DNA of 43,790 nt from Priapulus caudatus (GCF_000485595.1 NW_014577088.1:239140-282929); one strand, 5' to 3'; positions 19,691-33,024 are shown, counted from the stretch's first letter. The notes: generated by a model not told the origin, from the letters alone. Numbers and translations are program-made.

Positions 19691-22600
19691 TATGTCTCTG
19701 GATATGGATTCAAGCTGGCGCTTTTAACAGTATTTATTTTTTTAGCTAATTATCAGGATTTTATTAACTACGATTGATTTTTTTACTAACAAAAAAAGCT
19801 TTATGAAAAAATGCTTCGATTACTGGTTCGACTATTCCTTCGACTGGTTCGACTATTCCTTCGACTGGTTCGACTATATGCTTCGACTGGTTCGACTATT
19901 ACTGGTTCGACTGGAGTCGTTACTATCGGAGCCCACTGACGGTCTGTCACGGGGTGTTTCGGACATGCGTTTCAAAAAGTAATTTTTAAAAGGCAATTAC
20001 GGGGGGAAATTGACCCCAACCACTCAGCGTCTGAAAATGCCCGCCCTTCTTCTATGACGCTAACTTCGTTTGTGTTTCTCCGGTCGGTTCTACAGCAGTT
20101 GCCTGCGCACAAAGGACAACCCCCATTAGTTCTGAGCGCGGGTACATGTGTTGAATGCACGCATCTCTCGAATGGCATCAATTTTGCTAATGCATAATTT
20201 AATTCCGCTGCGATTTTAAACATTTATGATGGCCTATCCATGTCCCGCGTCACGATCGTGCTTTTCAACGTTGAATGAATGAATGTCGCAGTATACGAAC
20301 GGCAGACCGGCTAGGGAACTCGAGCTAGCACAGTAATTTAGTGACCTATCCAGCCATGTAAGAGCGTGCGTCGTAATCACGACTACTATACCTATATTAA
20401 CATGGTGTCACCATGGCAACTGCAAGCAATAGACAAGTTCAATGACCAGATAGGCAATGCACACAGGGAAGGGTGACGTGTCTAATTATGCTATGACTAG
20501 CTGGCTTGCAATGCGAGTTTGGTTGGGATGAGCGCTGCACCGGCGCGGGTTTCAGCGAAAACAACTTTGCTGCATTAAACAGCCGCCAGCTTAAACGTTT
20601 TAAGTTTTGAAGGGAAGCATCGTTTGGCGTGGGGTCGGTAATAGTATATGACGGGTGCGGTCCTAGCGCTGAATGACCTTCGATATGACCTTACAGGCAA
20701 GCATATGCTAGCTTGTGTCCCATTTTCATTCGTGTGAATCAATATTTGTGACCGAATCTTCGAAATTGCTCATTTCGTAACAGCCGGCAATTTGCAGAAC
20801 TTTCTATAAGTGTATTTGCTCTGCTGATGAACAGTTATGCTTGCACGCCTTTAGCTGGGTCTACCAGATGGCATTGAACTCTGCCGGAGTGGCTTCATCA
20901 TATTTGCAGTGCTGTAAAACTGGTACTCGATTCAAGTGTCTGTGGACATACTTCTAGCCGCAGTAGCCACGGAGCAGATATGTCGGTTGACGACCATGCG
21001 CCATGTAGTAGTATTGTGCTATAGCTAGACGATGGGGAGCAAGGGGCGGCTGAAGATTTAGCAAAGTTTATAGTGTCATGTATTTTACATAGCGATTATA
21101 TTGAGTTTGCGAATCGCTGAGAATCAGCCGCTGTTGGTTGATCCAGCTAAACTTAGGATCGGACCGTTTACGTAGGAACGCCGGCTTTGGTTGATTCGGC
21201 ATAACTGTATTTCATTGGTACAAACCTGCATTACTCTTGCTGAATGCGTTAGTTATATACTCCTCTTAATGGCACAATCGTGTCGAAGAAATGATTTAGT
21301 GTGAGTTTTGCACATACTACAGCGTTGACTTTCACGTGACCTCAACTCTGATAAGAATTACAATATTTTCCCTAATGGAGTTTCAAGTTATTGGTCATGT
21401 ATTTTCAGGATATATAAAGGCAATAAAAGCTTTCGCGTCATTACCGCATTGCAATAAACCTATACATCTCCAGCATAAATCGTACATTAGAGACAATAAA
21501 ATATACACCTCGCGTTCTTGATAACGATGGTTTCTCTCGCGGTGGCATTATTGATCAATATCTCTCGTGGTGGCTAATTTCAAACATAATGAAACGCGTG
21601 TGCAGTTTGTAAAACCTCGGTACACACAAGCTCGTGGTCAATAAACAGTCGGTTGTGTAATTAACTATCGACCAAATTAATATATTCCACGGCGGTTTAA
21701 CCGCCGGAAAATCATATTCAAATTAGCTCATTATTATTGATATTATTATTCTATATTAACACTGTCAATGAAGGTAGACGGACACATAGAAGGCGATACC
21801 ATTTTGTTTTGTTCTTTGTTTACGAAGTTGAGAGATAAAGGGGAATCTGTCATATTTTAGATGTAGGGTTATACTGAGTGTCGAAAACTTTCCAGGTTCG
21901 AAGGGATTCATGGTTAAGATCACGGAATAAAACGCAGGTTTAATCCGTACACGACATGGTCAGACTGACCGTATTGGAGTTCTCTCTGCGTATCTATACT
22001 GAGACGATTATTTAATATAATCAACGTGAAATGTCAAGAGCCATACTCTCGGGGAATCTGTTCGCTTCGGCAGACTCGACTTTAATTCCAGACTCGTCCA
22101 GGAAATGAACAAGATAAAGTCGTGTATAGCATTGATGTTGAGGGTTATAGGCGTGGTGGCAATTTTAAAGTATAATGCGATATTCGAACTTCAGCCCGAG
22201 AAGATTGAATGCCTTTATATTTCATGTTTTCGTTCATTATAGGCCTACGTATTTTATCCGATTTATTTTTGTTATTAGTTTGGGGTTGGTTGGTCTTGTA
22301 GGTATTAATTCAAACCAATTTTCCTGATGTAGTTTCCGAAGGCGCTATATAATTCTGATAAAACATTTGTATGATTGGGAATTATAAGCGAGCACGAAGT
22401 GTTCATCGACGAGTATTGCTTATAGTCATTGCTATATATTATACATTTGTAATTTTGCTAAGATTCAAATGAAGACCGTGCTTGTGATTCCTCAGACTAT
22501 CATAGTTGCAGCAGTTGATTAAGTGATTGTGTGATTGGAAAACGCGAAGAAACGGTCTTCGGTAATTGAGGACATATTTTCTTTATGGCAATTCCATTTG

Positions 22601-23253
22601 TGTACTTGACGTTTGAATGCCAAATGGCCGGACGGTACCGGAACTGCCAAATAGAGCTACAATGCAGATTGCTATGCTTACCTTGTGCTAGCAGGTAAAC
22701 GTGTAGTAATGTGTGCGCCCAATTGTTACCGACGAGTACATATATATGCAAGCGTTGTGATATAAATTATAATATTGACTTTTCCATCAACTTATAAATG
22801 TCGCGTTTCCATGATAATAATCTCAATTCGCTTTGCCCGACCTGCATGTAAACCTGTATAATAGAACGGTAGAATCGCGCGCCGATGTGAAAATAGTACT
22901 TTTTTTGATAATATTGTGAAACTTACGGCATGGATGCACGCGTTAAGACCATAAGCGTAGCGCGCGTTGCCCGGTCTCACGAGATGCATAATGGCGTGTT
23001 AAAGCAAACACGGCGTTTGACTGTTTTCGCTCAGAAACCACGAAAAGTCAACATAATCGGCGTTCGTTCGGGTCATCCCATATATACAGATACAGACACG
23101 CAGTCTGATGGCGGTAAACTGAAATGCAAGCTCACCCCTCCCCACACACACACACGATCACGAATTAGGCCTACCGTGAGGATCTGCCATGCGGCGCGCC
23201 TGAGTTCAATTTATTCACAAACCCTCGATACGCGCGTTAAGCAGAAAAACGTG
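19691..23253 (+). repeat. Left arm of giant imperfect inverted repeat
   Basis: The sequence from the gap edge to 23253 is found again, reverse-complemented, at 25142-30166. Anchors that pair include TATGTCTC at 19691 with GAGACATA at 30161-30168, CTGGAGATGTATAGG near 28282 with CCTATACATCTCCAG near 21460, and GCAGAAAAACGTG at 23241-23253 with CACGTTTTTCTGC near 25142. Identity is roughly 90 percent by eye, with many single-base indels. It includes a short TTCGACTGG-type tandem repeat at 19815-19915. No coding frame is conserved between the arms, so I see no gene in it. Confidence 0.9.
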
Positions 23254-23660
23254 ATTAGCATATGCACGCAAGTAATGCCGTCGGTGGACGCTAGAAAGGT
23301 CATTAGAAGTAAAATTATTCTTTGTTGTGTAATTCGTGACAATTCCGTCAGGTGCGTAGCCCCAGGGATCCGTTGTGTTTTTTAGTGTATGAAATTGTGT
23401 TCAGACACGACCTTTGGGCAGAAATTCCGCGATCATAGATCTGGCAAAGAGTTTCGAGGCGAGCATAGAGCATTGAAATCTGTAGTTTAATCTTATAGCA
23501 TGCAAATAAAGTGTATGTTGGTATGCGAAGTAACAGTGGTGAGTTATTTTACACATTAAAATTTCTGTTCGAATGCCTTAATTCAGCAGCCTTGCAGCCT
23601 ATGAACCCCTCTAACTGTTGGTCAACACGCGATAGGCAAAAGCAGGCCTCGCGTGCGTGC
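23254..23660 (+). repeat. Spacer segment, also present in direct orientation at 33721-34043
   Basis: Both copies start ATGCACGCAAGT and share blocks such as AATAAAGTGTATGTTG and GCGAAGTAACAGTG before diverging just after CTGTTG. This copy leads into the 24-bp satellite; the other continues into unrelated sequence. Confidence 0.85.
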
Positions 23661-25130
23661 GCTCTGACACACCGATACCTCTCAGGGCACTCTAGCACAT
23701 CCGATACTCTCACAGCGCTACTACACACCGATACTCTCCAGCGCTCTAACACCCGATACCTCTCTACAGCACTCTACACATCCGATCTCTCAGTCGGCTC
23801 TACACACCGATACTCTCAGCGCTCTAACACAACACACCGGTGGATACTTATGCAGCGCTCTACACACCGATACTCTCAGCGCGCTACAGCACACCGATAC
23901 TCTCAGCGCGCTAACACACGTTGCCGATACTCTCCGTGCGCTACACAACGCGCAGTACTCTCAGCGCACTGCACGCATGCACCGATAACTATCTGTGCCT
24001 ACACAGCGATTACTCCAGCGCTCTACACACCGATCACTCTCAGCGCCTACAGCAGCCGATACTATCAGCGCTCTACCAGACAGCACCGATACTCTCTGTG
24101 CCGCTACACACCGATACTCTCAAGCGCTCTAACAACAACCGATACTCTCAGCGCTCTAACAACGCGATACTACTCAGCGCTCTAACATAGCACACCGATA
24201 CGCTCAGCGGCATCTACACACACCGATACTCTCAGCGCGCTACACACCAATACTCTCTGTGGCGCTACCACACCCAGATACTGGCTCTGTGCGGCGTACA
24301 CACCGATACTATCAGCGCTCTATCACACACAACCGATAACTCTCAGCGCGCACACACCGATACTCTCAGTCGCTGCCGTACACACCTGATACTATCAGTC
24401 GCTCTTCACACACCAATACTCTCATGTGCCTAGCACATCCCCGATACTATCACGCGCTCTTAACAATCCGATACCCTCAGCGCTCCTACCACCGATTACT
24501 TTCAGCGCTCTACCACACCGATACTATCAGCGCTCTTATACACCGATACTCTCAGCGCTTCGAACTAACGATACTGCCTCACGCGCGCTAACACACGTAT
24601 CTCTCTTGTGCGCTTAGGAAACACCGGGATACGGGCTCCTCTGTGCGCGTCCACACGGCGATACTGGGCTCAGCGTGCTAACAACGCGGATAACTCTCAC
24701 GCGCCTAACAATACACCGATACTTCTGGACGCTACACAGAACCGTACTCAGATCAGCGCTCTATACACACCGTTTATACTCTCAGCGGCGCTACACACAC
24801 GATACTCATCAGCGGCACTACACAGAAACCCGATACTATCAGTGCTCTACACAAGGCCGATATCATCCTCTGTGTCGCTACAGCCACCGATGACTATCGA
24901 GCGCCTAGAACACACACCGATATCTCCAGCGCTCTTACACACCGGATTACTCCTGTGCGCTACTCACCGATATCTCAGTGCTCTAACATCACCGATACAC
25001 TCTCAGCACGCTACACACCGATATCTATCAAAGGCGCTCTAACACATCCGCGAGTGAGCTCCTCTGTGCGCTTACAAACACCTGATACTATCAAGCGGCC
25101 TCATACACACCTGATATGGCTCAGCGCACC
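23661..25130 (+). repeat. 24-bp satellite array 1 (CTACACACCGATACTCTCAG core)
   Basis: Some sixty irregular copies of a unit close to CTCTACACACCGATACTCTCAGCG, written here as two overlapping cores (CTCTACACACCGATACTC and GATACTCTCAGCG). A common variant ends CTCTGTGC. Frequent one-base insertions and deletions scramble the period, resembling uncorrected long-read error rather than evolutionary divergence. The array forms most of the loop between the palindrome arms. ORFs across it are repeat translations. Confidence 0.93.
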
Positions 25131-25141
25131 CGGAAGGACCT

Positions 25142-28100
25142 CACGTTTTTCTGCTAAACGCGCGTGAGTCGGAGGGTTTGTGAATAAATTGAACTGCAGC
25201 GCCGCGCCGCATCGGCAGATCCTCACGGTAGCCTATTCGTGATCGTGTGTGTGTGGGAGGGGGGAGCTTGCATTTCAGTTTAGCTCAACCGCCATCAACT
25301 GCGTGCTGTATTCTGTTAACTATGGATGACAAAGGGATTATTGACTTTAACTGGTTTCTGAGCAAAAACAGTCAAAACTCCGTGCTTTGGCACTAACACG
25401 CCCCATTATGCATCTCGTGAGACCGGGCAACGCGCGCTACCTTATGGTCTGTAATACGCGGTGCATCCCATGGCCGTAAGTTTTCACAAATATTTCCCAA
25501 ATAAAAAGTACTATTTTCACATCGGCGCGCGATTCTAAAGGGCACGTTACTATATACAGGTTTACATGCAGGTCGGGCAAGCGAATTGAGAATTTATTAT
25601 CAATGGAGATACCGCGACATTTATAATTTGAATGAAAAAGTCAACTATATAAATCACAAGCGCTTGCATATATATGTACATCCGTCGGTAAACAATTGGG
25701 GCGCGACACATTATCTCCACGTTTACGCTGCTAAGCTACAAGGTATAGCATAGCTAATCTGCCATTGTAAGGTACCGTCCGGCACAATCTTGGCATTCCA
25801 AACGTCAATTACACAAATGGACATTGCCATAAAGAAATATATGTCGCTCAATTACCGCAGACCGTTTCTCGCGTTTCCAATCACCACAACTACTTAATCA
25901 ACTGCTGCAACTATGATAAGCTCTGATGAATCACAACACGTACGGTCTTCATTTGAATCTTAGCAAAATTACAAATGTTAATACATATATAGCAAAGGGG
26001 GACTATAAGCAATACTCGTCGATGCAGCCACTTCGTGCTCGCTTAATTACGCATCAACAAATGTTTTTATCAAGAATGTACATATAGCGGCTCGGAAACT
26101 ACATCAGGAAAAGTTGGTTTGAAGATTAATACCTACAAGACCAACCAACCCCAAACTAATAACAAAAACATAAATTCGGGATAAAATACGTAGAGCCCTA
26201 TAAATGAACGAAAACATGAAATAATTAAAGGCATTCCGGAATCTTCTCGGCTGAAGGTGGTCGGAATATCGCATATACTTTTAAATCGCCGACCGACGCC
26301 TATAATCCGCTCAACATCAAATACTGATCACACTGACTTTATCTTGTTCAATTTCTGACGAGTCTGGAATTAAAGTCGAGTCTGCCGAAGCGAAGCAGAT
26401 TCCGCGCGAGAGTATGGCTCTTGTACATTTCACAGTTGATTTATATTAAATAATCGTCTCAGTAGATACGCAGAGAAGAACTCTCAAATACCGGTCAGTC
26501 TGACCATGTCCGTGTACGATTAAACTCTGCGTTTTATTCGCGTGATCTTAACCATGGAGAATCCTGTCGAACCTGTGAAAGTTTTCGACACTGGAGCCAG
26601 TGATAACCCTTTCATCTAAAATATTACAGATTCCCCTTTATCTCTCAACTTCCGTAAACAAACAAGTGCCGGCAAGGCGACACGCGTCTCATCTAGACGT
26701 CTACGTGCGGTGACACTGTAGGTGGAGTGGTGGGATCAGTAAACCCTGTTAGTCCGGCCAATGTGTTCACATACACGCCGGGAAACAGTGGATGACACAG
26801 GGATGGTATCAGGAACCTATCTCAAGGAATGTTCGTTGGGGATCGTTATGAAAGTTGCCATCGAGAGTGGCGCCGTACGGTTTACGTGTCTTCAGATTAA
26901 AGATGGATAGCTCCCATGTACGTAGTTAGCAAACAACTATTTGCAAGACAGATATAGGTAAGGCACTCATGTCCTTTACAGATACTCAAGCCTACAGTCT
27001 GCAATAGAGAAGCAGCCACCTGTAACCATTGAACGCAGGCAAAATACACAGTAAGGACCTACTATCACGCACCACAGTGCACTGGCAGTGGCCACTGGAA
27101 GTGGCATACGTTACCAATGGTAACAGTACTGACAGTATAGCTGCCACTAAAGAAATTATACGATTGTAAAAGAGCATTAAACCTGTCTTCACCAAAGATT
27201 TGTTAGACTTTTGACAATTTCCACTGTGACATTTGTAGCCTCATACATCCAGGCTGTGGGGGGGAATAGATTTCATACTACCACCGCAAAACCCGTCGCA
27301 TGTTTAACCCTCCTCTTGAGGGTCAAAAGGTTATGCCGACACATACCTTCCATGTCAGCTAAGAAGGGACCATTTCCATGGTCGCTTCAATAAAGCCATA
27401 ACCATGCTAGTTCACGCGCTGAAACAAAAAAGTTTTTCAAATCGCTCCGTCAGACCATGTCCTCAGAAAATGTCTAAAAATCTGCCCCTGGTGCGCGCGA
27501 GTGAACCTTTGACCCTGCTGACCTCCAATTTCAGGCAGCAGTGAATGGGTTTTCCTACAAATCGATGCTATAGGCACCGAACTATCTAACGAGCTCTAAG
27601 GTCGAGCCGTTTAGATTTTGTGCCGCAATTCTGCATTTCCTCCCTATACTACCATAAGTTAAGGAAGTGAATGTCCCCCTTCTTTAACGACCTCTTGACC
27701 TTTGACCCTCTACCCCCAGCTCCGACATCCAACTCGTTTGCCGACGATCCCCCCCAACGACCAGCGAATATCGTGACCCGTACGTCGAGCGTTAACGATT
27801 TTTTTGTGCCCAACTGGTTGACGGACGCACGACGGACGGACGACGCGGAACGGAACGACCGCTCAATGCGATCTACAAGCTGCATCTGACTACGTCAGAT
27901 TAGCTAAAACAAAGAGCAAAATTGGTATCGCCTCCTATGTGTCGCTTCTACCATTCATAGCTGACAGTGTGTTAATAATAGATATAATAATAATGATCGA
28001 ATAATAATGAGCTAATTTGAAGTATGATTTTCCGGCGGTTAACACCGCCGTGGAATATATTAATTTTGTCGATAGTTAATTACACAAACCGACTGTCTTA

Positions 28101-30166
28101 TTTGAACCCAGGAGCTTCGTGTGTCACCGAGGTGTTTAAACAAACCTGCCACACGCGTTTCATTTATGTTTGAAATTACCACGACGAGAGATTTGATCAA
28201 TAATGCGCACCAACGAGAGAAACATCGTTATCAAGAACGCGAAGGTTGTATATTTTATTGTCTCTAATGTATCGATTTGTATGCTGGAGATGTATAGGTT
28301 GTATTGCAATGCGGTAATCGATCGCGAAAAGCTTATTATGCCTTTAATATATCCTGAAAATACATGACCAATAACTTTGAAACTCCATTAGGGAAAATAT
28401 TGTACATTCTTATCACACAGTTGCAGGTCACGGAAAGTCAACGCTGTAGTAATGTGCAAAACTCACACTAAATCATTTCTTCGACACGATTGTGCGCATT
28501 AATATAAGAGGAAGTATATAACTAACGCATTCCAGACAATAGTAATCAGCGTTTGTACCAATGAAATACAGTTATGCCGAAATCAACTCAAAGCCGGGTT
28601 CCTGACGTAAACGGTCCGATTCTAAGTGTAGCGATCAACGCAACAACGCTGATCTCAATGGGAAGATGCGGATTCGCAAACCAATAAATGCGCTAATGTA
28701 AAACTACATGACACTTATAAAACTTTGCTAAATCTCAGCCGCCCCTTGGCTCCCCATACGTCTAGCTATACACAATACTAACTACAGGCGCATGGTCGTC
28801 AACCAGACATATCTGCTCCGTGGCTACTGCGGCTAGAAGTATGTCCCACAGACACTTGAATCGAGTTACCAGTTTAACAGCACTGGCGCAAATAGTGATG
28901 AAGCACCCAGCAGAGTTCAATGCCATCTGTAGACCCAGCTAAAGGCGTGAAGCAGTAAAACTGTTCATCAGCAAGCAAATACACTTATTAGAAAGTTACT
29001 GCAAATTGCCGGCTGTACGAAATGAGCGCAAATTCAAGATTCGGTCACAAATATGTGTATATGCAGGCGACGAATGAAAATGGAAGCAACAAGCTCATAT
29101 GGCGTTGCCTGTCAGGTCATATCGAAGGTCATTCACACGCTAGGACCAGCACCCGTCATATACTATTACCGACCCCACGCCAACGTGCCTTCCCCTCAAA
29201 ACTTAAAACGTTTAAGGCCTGGCGGCTGTTTAATGCAAGCAAAGTTTGTTTTCGGCTGAAAGCCGCGGCCGGGTGCAGGCGCTCATCCCAAGCCAAACAT
29301 CGCCATTGGCAAGGGGCCAGCTAGTATAGCATAATTAGACACGGGATCACCTTCGCTGTGTGCAATTGCTATCTGGTCATGAACTTGTCTATGCTTGCAG
29401 TTGCCATGGTGACACATGTTAATATATGGTATAGTAGTCGTGACTTACGACGCACGCATCTTACATGCTGGATAGGTCGCATAAGTTATTGTGCTAGCTC
29501 GAAGTTCCTAGCCGTCTGCCGGTTCGATACTGCGACATTCATTCAAACGTTTGAAAAGCACGATCGTGACGCGAGGACATAGATAGGCCATCATAAATGT
29601 TAAAACGCAGCGGAATTAAATTAATGGCATTAGTAAAAATATGCCATCGAGAGATGAGTGCATTCAACACATGTAACCCGCGCCAGATACTAAATGGGGT
29701 TGTCCTTACTGTGCGCAGGCAACTGCCTGTAGAACCGACCGGAGAAATCACGAAACGAAGTTAGCGTCAATAGAAGAAAGGGCGGGCATTTTCAGGACGC
29801 TGAGTGGTTGGGGTCAATTTCCCCCCGTAATTGCCTTTTAATAAATTACATGTTGTGAAACGCATGTCCGAAACACCCCGTACAGACGCCGCAGTGGGCT
29901 CCGGATAGTAACGACTGACTCCAAGTCCGAGGACCAGTAATAGTCGCCACCAGTCGAAGCCATATAGTCGAAAGGACCAGTCGACAAGGAATAGTCGAAT
30001 CCAAGTCGAAGAAATAGTCGAACCAGTAATCGAAGGCATTTTTTTCAATAAAGCTTTTTTTGTTAGTAAAAATCAATCGTAGTTTTTAATAAAAATCCTG
30101 TATAATTAGCTAAAAAAATAAATCTGTAATCAGCGCGCAGCTGAAATCCCATATCCAGGAGACATA
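25142..30166 (-). repeat. Right arm of giant imperfect inverted repeat
   Basis: Reverse-complement copy of 19691-23253, interrupted by a 1.24 kb insertion at 26664-27906. Excluding the insertion, the two halves measure about 1523 and 2260 bases, against about 1440 and 2131 in the left arm. Both are about 6 percent longer, consistent with a uniform excess of small insertions. It ends at 30166 next to a TA/TTTA simple repeat. Confidence 0.9.
26664..27906. mobile_element. Unclassified 1.24 kb insertion present in only one palindrome arm
   Basis: The left arm has an uninterrupted site (reverse complement of 21814-21821, AAACAAAG). The right arm has AAACAAAC at 26656-26663 before the insert and AAACAAAG at 27907-27914 after it, which suggests an approximately 8-base target-site duplication. 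A 7-bp hairpin, ATCTGAC-TAC-GTCAGAT, lies close to the right end (about 27886-27902). I see no matching terminal inverted repeats, no poly(A) tail and no long coding frame. It could be a non-autonomous transposon of unknown class, or the left arm could carry a deletion. Confidence 0.55.
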
Positions 30167-30200
30167 TATATATATATATATATTTATTTATTTATTTATT
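30167..30200. repeat. TA and TTTA simple repeats
   Basis: A TATATA run followed by TTTA units directly outside the right palindrome arm. The corresponding place on the left is inside the N gap. From 30208 to 30600 no feature is supported. Confidence 0.9.
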
Positions 30201-30632
30201 TATTTACGCTAAATGACCCTGGCGGGTTCATGCGGTGATGTTTATATTGATGCCTTGATGTTCATGTGTTGATGCCTTCATATAAACGCATTCCATCACC
30301 GAGAGTAGAACCTACTACTACAGCTGCCACTCCCTACTCGTCTATCGATTCACGTTAACTAGACTGCCGGTTATAAACCGCGATTCTCTCGCAAACCATC
30401 ACTAGCTATAATTACTACAATGAATGCAGGCTCCGGTTGCGGTGGGCACGCAGCGACAAATCGATGGCTCGATGTTAGCCCCGCATTCACAGCTATCACC
30501 GCCGATGACGTCACGACACACGATTAACGACGGCACATTGCGCTGACGATGTTCGGTAGATCAGCGTCTCCCTCCTCCCACGCACGCACGCAAGCGCAGC
30601 TCAACAGACTCTCGCGCGCGCTCGCGCTCGCT

Positions 30633-30754
30633 TTCGCTCTCCTTTTATCTCTATATTCCTGTCAATAGATCTCTTGCGCGCTTTCTCTCTCTCTATGTGT
30701 ATATATGTATATATATATATATACAATATCGCGCTTTTTCTAGCTCGCGACCTT

Positions 30755-30786
<32 letters not shown>

Positions 30787-30922
30787 CGTCTCTCTCTCTC
30801 TCTCTCCTCTCTCCCTTCTCATCGTTCTCTCTCCTCTCTCTGCGTCTCTCATCGTCTCATCTCCCGTGCCCCTCTCTCTCTCTGATCTCTCCCTCAATCT
30901 CTCTGTCTCTCCTCTCTTCCTT
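30633..30922. repeat. CT-rich low-complexity block running into a gap
   Basis: Interrupted CT dinucleotide and TCTCTCG motifs with a TATA run at 30700-30722. ORFs on both strands are Ser/Leu or Arg/Glu low-complexity translations. Confidence 0.9.
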
Positions 30923-30947
30923 NNNNNNNNNNNNNNNNNNNNNNNNN
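30923..30947. other. Assembly gap (25 N)
   Basis: A 25-base block of N between the CT-rich tract and satellite array 2. The round number suggests a gap of unknown real size. Confidence 1.
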
Positions 30948-31895
30948 ACTCTCAGCGCGGCTACACACGATCTTCTCCCGCCGCGCTACACACGATCACT
31001 CATCAGCGCTCTACACACGATACTCTCCAGCCGCCTACTACACAGATACTCACCGCGCTACACACCGATACTCTCCGCAACGCATACACACGATACTCTT
31101 GTGCGCTACAACACCGATCCTCTCGCGCCCGCTACACACCGGATACTTCTCGGCGACCGCTACACACCGATACTCTGCAGCGCTCTACACACCAGATACT
31201 TCAGCGCGGCTTACCACACCGGCCAATTCTCTCCGCCACGACATACACAACACGATACTCCTCTGATGCGCTACACACGGATACTAATCAGCGCTCATAT
31301 ATACTACACACGATACTTCTCACTGCTGCGCTACACACCGATACTCTACAGCGCAAGTACACACCGGATACTTCTCAGCGCGCTGACACACCGATACTCT
31401 CAGCCGCTCTACACACGATACTCTCAGCGCTCTACACACCGATACTCTCTTATATACACCTGATACATATATAATTCAGCGCTCTACACACGAATACTCT
31501 CAGCGCACTTCTACAACACCGATCTCTCTGTGCGATAGCACACGATCTTATCAGGCTCGATATATACACACCGATACTACTCAGCGCGCTACACCCAGCA
31601 TACTCTTCAGCGCTCTACACACCGATACATCTCAGCGCACTACACACGAACTCTCAGGCGGCACGCTAACACACCGAATACTCTACCAGTGCCTCATACA
31701 CACCGATACTCTCAGCGCTATACTCACACCAATACTCTCTGTGCCTACACACCGATACTCGCTTCAGCCGCCTGTACACACCGATAACTCTCTGTGCGCT
31801 ACACACCGATAACTATCAGCGCCTTACACACGATACTCTCTTGTCGCTACCCACACGATACTCATCAGCGCTCTACACACCGATACTCTCAGCAG
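30948..31895 (+). repeat. 24-bp satellite array 2
   Basis: Same unit and same orientation as array 1 (CTACACACCGATACTCTCAG core with CTCTGTGC variants), again full of small indels. It begins directly at the gap, so its left boundary is unknown. Confidence 0.93.
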
Positions 31896-31904
31896 CTCCG
31901 TTTT

Positions 31905-31957
31905 ATAATGCAAATTATTGCACTCTAATGCCGAATTTCGGCGAAAAAAAAGAAGAC
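31905..31957 (+). repeat. Short inverted repeat, left copy
   Basis: ATAATGCAAATTATTGCACT and the following bases to AAGAAG pair with the reverse complement of 33671-33722, over about 52 bases with three or four mismatches. The right copy directly abuts the second copy of the palindrome spacer segment. Confidence 0.85.
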
Positions 31958-32119
31958 CTATCGTGTAATTTACCGCCGAGCGGATGCGGAATCACGTGAA
32001 AAATGTCTCGCCGCCGTCGGAGAGAAAGCGCTTCCTGTGGCCGCCGATAAATCCGTGGCGGGGCGCAGGCTTAAATAGACGCGTGGTTAATACGCCTGCC
32101 GCCAGCGCGCATCAAGTCC

Positions 32120-32238
32120 GATATATCATCGATTTCTGGTGCTACGGCGTTTCTGCCACGCTGCCTCGTGCGAGAAGCGCCGTGTATGCGTGCGTGCGTG
32201 CGTGCATGCGTGGCGCGCGCGTTTCTGCTTTGTCACTC
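32120..32238 (+). repeat. Direct repeat copy 1 (partner at 32922-33050)
   Basis: Both copies contain ATCGATTTCTGGTGCTACGG, then a TGCGAGAAGCGCCGTGT block, a GCGT/GT tract and GGCGCGCGCGTT. The single-copy blocks are well conserved and the GCGT tract differs in length. Confidence 0.85.
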
Positions 32239-32921
32239 CCCCGTAGTATTAAATAGAGAGAATATATGTAGAAACCCGGTTTGCGCAAATTTGCCCATGT
32301 TCAACCCGCTTAGGTCCGAATATCGAAATTAGCCGATGCGGAATTTGCGAGCTGTTATGTATCCTATGAACTCGCGTTACGAAGCGAATATTCACGTGTA
32401 TATAGGTTACGGAACTCGCCAGAAATTTCTCATGAACATAATCTGCAGTTCGATAATGGAAGTTAATAGGAAAGCGTGATTTGCTTTACGGAGTTCTGCG
32501 GTACGAACTTTTTGCCTGGAACAACTTCACTACTTCCGTAACGCGGGGGGGGGGGGTGCTGTACTACTATTGCTGCTGCTGCTACTGATCATACTACTAA
32601 CACGGTACGCGCGATCTAGGCACGTGTGTGGAACGGCGCGTGTAGTAGTAAACGGGGTATAGTTGCACTTTTCTCTAATTTATGCTAATAATATGCCAAA
32701 GGAGAAGAAACATTCTATTTTCTCTATTATTGTCGAGTCCATAGGACAGTAATTAATTAGTGCGTGTGCGCGCGCAGATAGGCGGACGATAAAGCACGGA
32801 TATAGCTGGCAGCAGCACGAATGTGAGTGAAATTCTCGAATGAGATTCGTATCGTGGAGTGGAATTCAGCTAGCCTCTTTTTTAAACGTCGGAAGTATTT
32901 CTTTCTGATTCTTTTTTTTCT

Positions 32922-32976
32922 GATATATTATCGATTTCTGGTGCTACGGTGTTGCTGCCTCATGCGAGAAGCGCCG

Positions 32977-33024
<48 letters not shown>

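Noticed and set aside
18677-19777. Long open frames on both strands over 18.7-19.8 kb
   Set aside because: They consist almost entirely of N bases read as unknown residues, with GA-repeat translation at the edge.
19811-19920. Possible tRNA because of repeated GGTTCGACT
   Set aside because: The GTTCGA motif is repeated in tandem as a minisatellite; no acceptor stem or anticodon arm can be formed around it.
23511-25167. CRISPR-like array or Tyr/Ser/Leu-rich proteins over the 24-bp repeats
   Set aside because: No unique spacers; units are contiguous satellite in a metazoan genome, and ORFs are translations of the repeat.
27649-27889. Opposed ORFs inside the 1.24 kb insertion
   Set aside because: Short, low-complexity, and without transposase, integrase or reverse-transcriptase motifs.
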